Source of the DNA: DASZUC01 sp035547775
GTDB lineage: Bacteria > Patescibacteriota > Saccharimonadia > Saccharimonadales > UBA4665
Assembly: GCA_035547775.1 (NCBI GenBank)
Contig: DASZUC010000006.1
Coordinates: forward strand, 1-10,469
Reading direction: 5' to 3'
DNA: 10,469 nucleotides
Shown in pieces: positions 5,826 to 10,469 of this stretch. The position numbers were made by a program, and so were the translations under genes. Numbering within the stretch: position 1 is the stretch's first letter; each line of letters opens with the position of its first letter. Under the pieces are notes generated by a model. It did not search any database, was not told the DNA's origin, and saw only the letters and a list, made by a program, of their open reading frames with translations.

Positions 5826-8619
5826 GAAACTGGCCGGTGTAGCTGGCGGCAACTTTAGCCACTTGCTCGGGTGTGCCTTTAGCCACCACTTGCCCACCAG
5901 CGCTGCCGCCTTCGGGCCCCATGTCAATCAAGTGATCAGCATTTTTAATGACATCTAGGTTGTGTTCGATGACCACCATGCTGTTGCCAGCATCGACGAG
6001 AGCGTGCAGCATGTGCAACAGTTTATCGACGTCGGCCATGTGTAGTCCAGTGGTCGGTTCATCCAAAATGTACAGCGTGCGACCAGTCGGGCGACGCGAG
6101 AGTTCACTGGAAAGTTTAATGCGCTGGGCTTCCCCACCGGATAGCGTGGTAGCTGACTGACCAAGCGCGATATAGCCCAAACCAACATCGACCAGCGTTT
6201 GCAGTTTGCGGGCAATGGCTGGAATGTTGTTGAAAAATTCCAGGGCTTGCTCACAAGTCATCGCTAGCACATCAGCAATCGTTTTGCCTTTGTAGTGAAT
6301 TTCCAAGGCCTCACGATTGTAACGTTGGCCGTGACAAACCTCACATGGCACGTAAACATCAGGCAGGAAGTGCATTTCAATTTTGATAATGCCATCCCCG
6401 GCACAGTTTTCACAGCGGCCACCCTTGACGTTGAAACTGAAGCGGCCAGCCGTGTAACCGCGCAAACGGGCTTCAGGCAGGCTAGCAAACAATTCGCGGA
6501 TCGGGGTGAATAAACCAGTGTATGTAGCCGGGTTGGAGCGCGGCGTACGGCCGATTGGGCTTTGGTCAATAATGATCGCTTTATCTAACTGCTTGATGCC
6601 TTCAATGTCGTCATGTTTACCTGGCACCGTGCTGGCGCGATGCAAACGAGCCAATAATTCTTTGGCCAAAATATCGTTGATCAAACTGGATTTGCCTGAG
6701 CCTGAAACACCAGACACTACCACTAATTGGCCCAGTGGAATTTCCACGTCAATACCGCGCAAATTGTTTTCGCGGGCGCCTTTGATCTGTAACGATTTAC
6801 CATTGCCGGTACGGCGTTTTTTTGGCACCGCGATGGTTTTCTTACCCGCTAAATATTCAGCCGTAACACTTCCAGCAGTTTTCGAAACCTCAGTTGGAGT
6901 GCCGCTGGCTACAACTTTACCACCATGGATACCAGCACCCGGGCCAATATCGAGCAGCCAGTCGGCCGTGCGGATGGTCTCTTCGTCATGCTCGACCACA
7001 ATCACGGTGTTACCAAGATCACGCAGGTGTTTCAGTGTACGGATCAGGCGGTCGTTATCACGTTGATGCAGACCGATACTCGGTTCATCCAAAACATACA
7101 GCACACCTTGCAGGCCAGAGCCAATTTGGGTCGCTAAGCGAATGCGCTGGGCTTCTCCACCAGATAACGTCGTGGCGCTTCTTAACAAGTTAAGATAATT
7201 CAGACCAACATCTTGCAAAAACTGTAGGCGGGCACCGATTTCTTTTAGAATCAGGTTGGCAATCTTCGTTTCTTTCTCATCTAACTTCAACTGTTTGAAC
7301 CAGCTCAACGCTTCATCAATCGATAGCTCGCAGATATCCATAATTGATCGATCCTGCACCGTAATGGCCAGAACTTCCGGCTTCAGGCGCCGACCTTCGC
7401 AGGCCGAACAGGGCTTCTCTTGCATAAAACGCTCGATGTCACGGCGAATGAAATCACTGTCGGTCTCGCGGTGACGGCGCTCCAAGTTTGGCACTACCCC
7501 TTCGTAAGTCGTTTCGAATGATCGACCCATGCCCAAAGAGACTTTGTAGGTTTCTTTGCCCGTACCGTACATCACCAACTTCAGCTGTTCAGGCGTCAAC
7601 TCGCCAGTCGGTACCTGCAAACTAAAACCGTGGTGATCGGCCACTGCCTGCAGCTTTTTCATGTACCAGTTATCGACATTAATACGATTGTAAGGTCGGA
7701 TCGCGCCCTCAGCAATCGTCAGCCGACCGTTTGGAATAACTAATTCTGGATCGACTTCCAAGCGCGAACCCAAACCAGTGCAGACTGGGCAGGCACCGTG
7801 CGGAGAGTTAAAGCTAAACGTCCGCGGCTCGAGTTCAGGAATGGTCACTTCGGGGTGTTGCGGACAGGCATACATCAAGCTGTAGGTCCAGGTCTCATCA
7901 CTGTCACCATCTAAAACGACGACTTTACCTTCGGCCACCTCCAGCGCCTGCTCCACCGACTGCACCAAGCGCGAACGACTCTCCTCGTTATTTACTAAAC
8001 GATCAACGACGATCTCAATGCGATGGCGATAGGCCTTGTCGAGCGTTGGAAACTCATCGAGCGCATAGACCACCCCATCCACACGCACGCGAGCAAAGCC
8101 AGCTCGCTGATATTGCTCTGGAATGTGCTCGAAAGCACCCTTTTTATCGATGACCACTGGCGCCAGCACCAGTAAACGCTTCTCGGCCGTGGTGGCCACA
8201 ATTTGGTCAACAATACCAGTAGTAGTTTGGCGAACGACCGGGCTGCCATCAATCGGACAGTGCGGAACACCAATACGAGCAAACAACAGACGTAAATAGT
8301 CATAAATTTCAGTAACCGTGGCGACGGTACTGCGCGGGTTGCGGCTGGTGGATTTTTGATCAATCGAGATGGCCGGGCTAAGACCATCAATCTGGTCAAC
8401 ATCCGGTTTTTCCATCAAACCCAAGAATTGGCGAGCATAGGAAGACAGCGATTCCACATAGCGACGCTGCCCTTCAGCATAAATCGTATCAAACGCCAAA
8501 CTAGACTTACCCGAGCCGCTTAAACCCGTAATCACCACGAGTTTTTCGCGCGGAATATTGACGTCGATATTTTGCAAATTGTGCTCACGAGCACCCTTGA
8601 CCACGATTTGATCAGCCAA
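5791..8619 (-). CDS. uvrA: UvrABC excinuclease subunit A (tandem ABC ATPase)
   Basis: UvrA dimers scan DNA for bulky lesions and load UvrB. The 942-residue length is standard. The first ATPase half has Walker A GLSGSGKSS (32-40), signature LSGGEAQ (485-491) and Walker B LYVLDEP (507-513). The second has GVSGSGKSS (637-645), LSGGEAQ (826-832) and LYILDEP (849-855). Zinc-binding pairs are C252-x2-H255 with C277-x2-C280, C404-x2-C407, and C736-x2-C739 with C759-x2-C762. The first pair uses His in place of the second Cys, a variant I recall in other bacteria. The start is TTG at 8619, supported by AGGGGAG (8634-8628) eight bases upstream and by the usual N-terminus (IVVKGAREHNLQNI). LNLLRS (476-481) replaces a segment I expect to read like LTLSRS or LTLDRS and is encoded by an uvrC-like palindrome. 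The gene converges on the 154-residue gene. Confidence 0.99.
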   Translation of the reverse strand: MADQIVVKGAREHNLQNIDVNIPREKLVVITGLSGSGKSSLAFDTIYAEGQRRYVESLSSYARQFLGLMEKPDVDQIDGLSPAISIDQKSTSRNPRSTVATVTEIYDYLRLLFARIGVPHCPIDGSPVVRQTTTGIVDQIVATTAEKRLLVLAPVVIDKKGAFEHIPEQYQRAGFARVRVDGVVYALDEFPTLDKAYRHRIEIVVDRLVNNEESRSRLVQSVEQALEVAEGKVVVLDGDSDETWTYSLMYACPQHPEVTIPELEPRTFSFNSPHGACPVCTGLGSRLEVDPELVIPNGRLTIAEGAIRPYNRINVDNWYMKKLQAVADHHGFSLQVPTGELTPEQLKLVMYGTGKETYKVSLGMGRSFETTYEGVVPNLERRHRETDSDFIRRDIERFMQEKPCSACEGRRLKPEVLAITVQDRSIMDICELSIDEALSWFKQLKLDEKETKIANLILKEIGARLQFLQDVGLNYLNLLRSATTLSGGEAQRIRLATQIGSGLQGVLYVLDEPSIGLHQRDNDRLIRTLKHLRDLGNTVIVVEHDEETIRTADWLLDIGPGAGIHGGKVVASGTPTEVSKTAGSVTAEYLAGKKTIAVPKKRRTGNGKSLQIKGARENNLRGIDVEIPLGQLVVVSGVSGSGKSSLINDILAKELLARLHRASTVPGKHDDIEGIKQLDKAIIIDQSPIGRTPRSNPATYTGLFTPIRELFASLPEARLRGYTAGRFSFNVKGGRCENCAGDGIIKIEMHFLPDVYVPCEVCHGQRYNREALEIHYKGKTIADVLAMTCEQALEFFNNIPAIARKLQTLVDVGLGYIALGQSATTLSGGEAQRIKLSSELSRRPTGRTLYILDEPTTGLHMADVDKLLHMLHALVDAGNSMVVIEHNLDVIKNADHLIDMGPEGGSAGGQVVAKGTPEQVAKVAASYTGQFLKPLLAPKLKA
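7181..7194. repeat. One-mismatch copy of the uvrC palindrome core, inside uvrA
   Basis: CTTAACAAGTTAAG differs from the uvrC core CTTAACATGTTAAG at one central base. The arms CTTAAC/GTTAAG are intact, and extend by one base pair to TCTTAAC/GTTAAGA (7180-7195). In uvrA it encodes Leu-Asn-Leu-Leu-Arg (476-480), read in the same codon phase as both uvrC copies. Confidence 0.5.
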
Positions 8620-8627
8620 ACTTATAT

Positions 8628-8677
8628 CTCCCCTAATTAAGGCGATTTAGTATAGCGCAATTAAGAGATTTTTTCTA
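8628..8677 (-). promoter_or_regulatory. Candidate uvrA promoter and ribosome binding site
   Basis: TATACT (8654-8649, 5/6 to -10) lies 17 bases from TAGAAA (8677-8672, 4/6 to -35). A start near 8642 gives a leader of about 23 bases containing AGGGGAG (8634-8628), which decides the TTG start at 8619. I see no LexA-type inverted repeat in this 84-base gap and no convincing terminator after the helicase gene, so some read-through from the helicase is possible. Confidence 0.45.
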
Positions 8678-8703
8678 GTCCGGTCGGGGATACGCTCCAA
8701 CCC

Positions 8704-10469
8704 TTAATCGTTCGGTTCGCCAGTACTGCGCATTAAAAGATGGCGAGATTTACGTCGCTGCGTGGGCACGGGACGAGCATTGAGCGCTTTAACTTGCGCT
8801 TCCTTGCGATCTTCTTCGGTTAAAGATCGGCCGCGCATGGTAGCTACGCCAGGATTGTGGGCCGCTGCCTCTGCTTCTAGTGCACGCTGCTGTTCGCGAC
8901 GTTCGCGCTTGATCGCTTGAGCCTGTCGCAATTCTTCAATCCGTTCAAAAGCAGCCTCGAAATGTAGGTATTTGTCCGTGCCAATGCGAATTTTTACATC
9001 GTGATGAGTGAGTAGCTGGGCAAAATCCTCGCGGGTGACTGTTTCCATTTGTTCGCGACTAATGGTCACGTGAGCAATGTTGTTTTTGTATGTTACAGGT
9101 GTGTATTCCTTGGTTTCTTCATCGATATGAATGGCGATACCGTCGGGTGATTTACGCACAATGTCTGGCAGATCTTTCTTGCGAGTTGGACGAACCAGTG
9201 AGTTCAAGTAGACCTTAGGAATGATGGCGTCGAGTTGCGCAGGGTCAATTACTTCGAGGGGAATATCTAGTGATTCACGGACGACTTTTTTGATCAGACT
9301 TTGGTAGCGCTTCACCGTGTTGAGGTTGATGGTGCTGCGGTGCTCCATCTTTTGGGCCGCTCGCCATTGACGGATTGCTTCACCGGCGTTTGGTGTACCT
9401 GGATTAAACGGCACGGTATCCAGAGCGTTGTGGGAGCTGCGTCCCACACCAGTCATCATAGCGGTAATGAGCGCCTCGCGAGTAGCTAGGGTGGGTGCTG
9501 GTGTTTCTTCCACCTCAGCAATGTTCAATTTATTATCAAAGAAGTAAGCTTTCCTCTCCAATAGGGTTCCCTGTCGCGAAACGATATAACCGGCACTGCG
9601 TTCGGTAAGGCGCTGCGGTGCGTAGGTCTGCACTAACTCGAGACTCACTGTACTTGCACCCACAATGAAGCGTCGCCCAAAACGACCGGTTTTGCGTAAA
9701 CCAACAAAGTCAAACGGTGTACCCATTACTAATTCGGCCAGCGCCGGACTGACCACACTTTTACGACCTAGCGACCGTCGATCACCACGAATATCTAGAT
9801 GCGCCTGCTTGCCTTTACGTACAAACAGTTCTTCGGTACCGATTAACTGGCAGGCAAGAATTTTGTGACGTTCCTCATCGGTAGGTTTGTGTAAGCTTGT
9901 GGGCTCCAAGTGCTCACGTCTGCAGACTTCTTCAAAGGTACGTCGAGCTTTGTAGTAGCGATTTGGTAACACTCCGATACTGGTCATCAAATTATCGAAA
10001 TTTGCTTCGGCGTTCGCTGGGCTGTCTGCAAATAATTCCTGCTGTTTGCGGAAGAGCATCTCGAAAATATCGAGCTCGTGAAGAATATCCGATGAAGCTT
10101 CTGTGGACAATGTTTCTTTACGCGGTCGATTGCGCATCAATTGCCGAGCACTGACGCGCTCATTCGACAGAATACCGTGGACTTGCTGGATCGCCGTGGC
10201 GGCGGCAACTTGTGTCTGGATAGCTACTGCATCAATGCCGGGGTCGTCTTCGGTAATCGTGCGAGCAGCCACAAGCATACGAGCTAAGGCCACGTCCAGC
10301 GGTACGTCAGTCATGGCCTCACCAACTTCAGTAAGCGTCAGTTTACCACCTTCTAGTGCCAACGCGCCTAAACGTCGCAACACACTGTAATCGTGAGCTA
10401 GATTTTCGGCCGTGGGACCATCCATTAAATCTAAATCTTCCAGGCGTCGTCCCTGACTCAACAATTCCG
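8704..10469 (-). CDS. DEAH-box ATP-dependent helicase, C-terminal part (HrpA/HrpB-like, cut by right edge)
   Basis: The frame is open to the right edge, so the ATPase motor domains lie outside. Residues are numbered here from the codon at 10464. Residues about 10-50 look like the winged helix that follows the motor in DEAH helicases (YSVLRRLGALALEGGKLTL, 26-44). Residues 46-150 match the helical ratchet (VGEAMTDVPLDVALARMLVAA, 47-67). Residues about 160-315 resemble the HrpB-type region after the ratchet (RYYKARRTFEEV, ACQLIGTEELFVRKG, FIVGASTVSLELV, YIVSRQGTLLERKAYFF). Residues 316-500 are not recognised. Residues about 500-540 are a charged, probably coiled helix, and the end is basic and low in complexity. 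The HrpA/HrpB distinction cannot be settled without the motor. The substrate is RNA or RNP in known relatives. Confidence is good for a DEAH helicase, lower for any subfamily. Confidence 0.8.
   Translation of the reverse strand, partial: ELLSQGRRLEDLDLMDGPTAENLAHDYSVLRRLGALALEGGKLTLTEVGEAMTDVPLDVALARMLVAARTITEDDPGIDAVAIQTQVAAATAIQQVHGILSNERVSARQLMRNRPRKETLSTEASSDILHELDIFEMLFRKQQELFADSPANAEANFDNLMTSIGVLPNRYYKARRTFEEVCRREHLEPTSLHKPTDEERHKILACQLIGTEELFVRKGKQAHLDIRGDRRSLGRKSVVSPALAELVMGTPFDFVGLRKTGRFGRRFIVGASTVSLELVQTYAPQRLTERSAGYIVSRQGTLLERKAYFFDNKLNIAEVEETPAPTLATREALITAMMTGVGRSSHNALDTVPFNPGTPNAGEAIRQWRAAQKMEHRSTINLNTVKRYQSLIKKVVRESLDIPLEVIDPAQLDAIIPKVYLNSLVRPTRKKDLPDIVRKSPDGIAIHIDEETKEYTPVTYKNNIAHVTISREQMETVTREDFAQLLTHHDVKIRIGTDKYLHFEAAFERIEELRQAQAIKRERREQQRALEAEAAAHNPGVATMRGRSLTEEDRKEAQVKALNARPVPTQRRKSRHLLMRSTGEPND

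Noticed and set aside
6506..7066. Plus-strand frame of 186 residues inside uvrA
   Set aside because: It is antisense to the highly conserved UvrA ATPase region; long antisense frames are common opposite such genes.
8620..8703. SOS (LexA) operator upstream of uvrA
   Set aside because: I looked for GAAC-N4-GTTC-type and CTGT-N8-ACAG-type inverted repeats and found none here or before uvrC.
8660..8703. Rho-independent terminator after the helicase gene
   Set aside because: A weak stem (GGTTGG with CCGACC) exists, but on the minus strand it is followed by an A-run, not a T-run. The T-run is on the other strand and on the wrong side of the stem.
1..10469. Alternative genetic code (UGA as an amino acid) as in some CPR lineages
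   Set aside because: No long coding frame contains an in-frame TGA, and all proteins are full length under the standard code.
1..10469. Defence, CRISPR, toxin-antitoxin, prophage or insertion-sequence content
   Set aside because: No repeats of CRISPR form, no transposase or integrase, and no small paired toxin-antitoxin genes are visible; the genes are repair, translation, helicase and membrane functions.

Overview
The window looks like chromosomal housekeeping DNA from a bacterium with mid-range GC content, about half by eye. It carries no phage, plasmid, transposon, CRISPR or RNA-gene signals. All complete genes end in TAA or TAG, and no long reading frame is broken by an in-frame TGA. That fits the standard genetic code and gives no support for UGA recoding. 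The proteins resemble those of the Patescibacteria (CPR), most likely Saccharibacteria. The reasons are a UvrC without the usual cysteine cluster, the style of the UvrC and DedA sequences, a large lineage-specific membrane protein, and tightly packed genes. This placement is inferred from memory of family sequences and was not tested.

Layout, left to right. Positions 1-1220 (minus) hold the N-terminal two thirds of uvrC, cut by the left edge. Positions 1245-2942 (minus) hold a 565-residue unrecognised membrane protein with its own sigma70-like promoter. Positions 3031-4578 (minus) form a two-gene operon: ribosomal protein L25, then a CmoM/SmtA-like methyltransferase whose Shine-Dalgarno overlaps the L25 stop codon. 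Positions 4579-4671 are a divergent control region in which -10 boxes on the two strands overlap. Positions 4672-5304 (plus) encode a DedA-family membrane protein, followed by an unrecognised 154-residue gene (5361-5825). That gene collides tail to tail with uvrA (5791-8619, minus), overlapping it by 35 bases. Positions 8704-10469 (minus) hold the C-terminal part of a DEAH-box helicase, cut by the right edge. No stretch longer than about 100 bases lacks a gene.

UvrA and UvrC are two of the three parts of the UvrABC nucleotide excision repair excinuclease, but here they are separate transcription units about 4.5 kb apart. The L25/methyltransferase pair points to translation, since L25 binds 5S rRNA and the methyltransferase resembles a tRNA wobble-uridine modifier. 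DedA and the 565-residue protein are envelope proteins.

The most unusual sequence-level signal is a palindrome family built on CTTAACATGTTAAG. It occurs inside uvrC as a perfect 30-bp palindrome and a second partial copy, and inside uvrA as a one-mismatch copy. All three are read in the same codon phase (Leu/Val-Asn-Met/Leu-Leu). I found no full-blown new defence or mobile system here. The best leads are this palindrome family, the cysteine-free UvrC, the 565-residue membrane protein and the overlapping divergent promoter.
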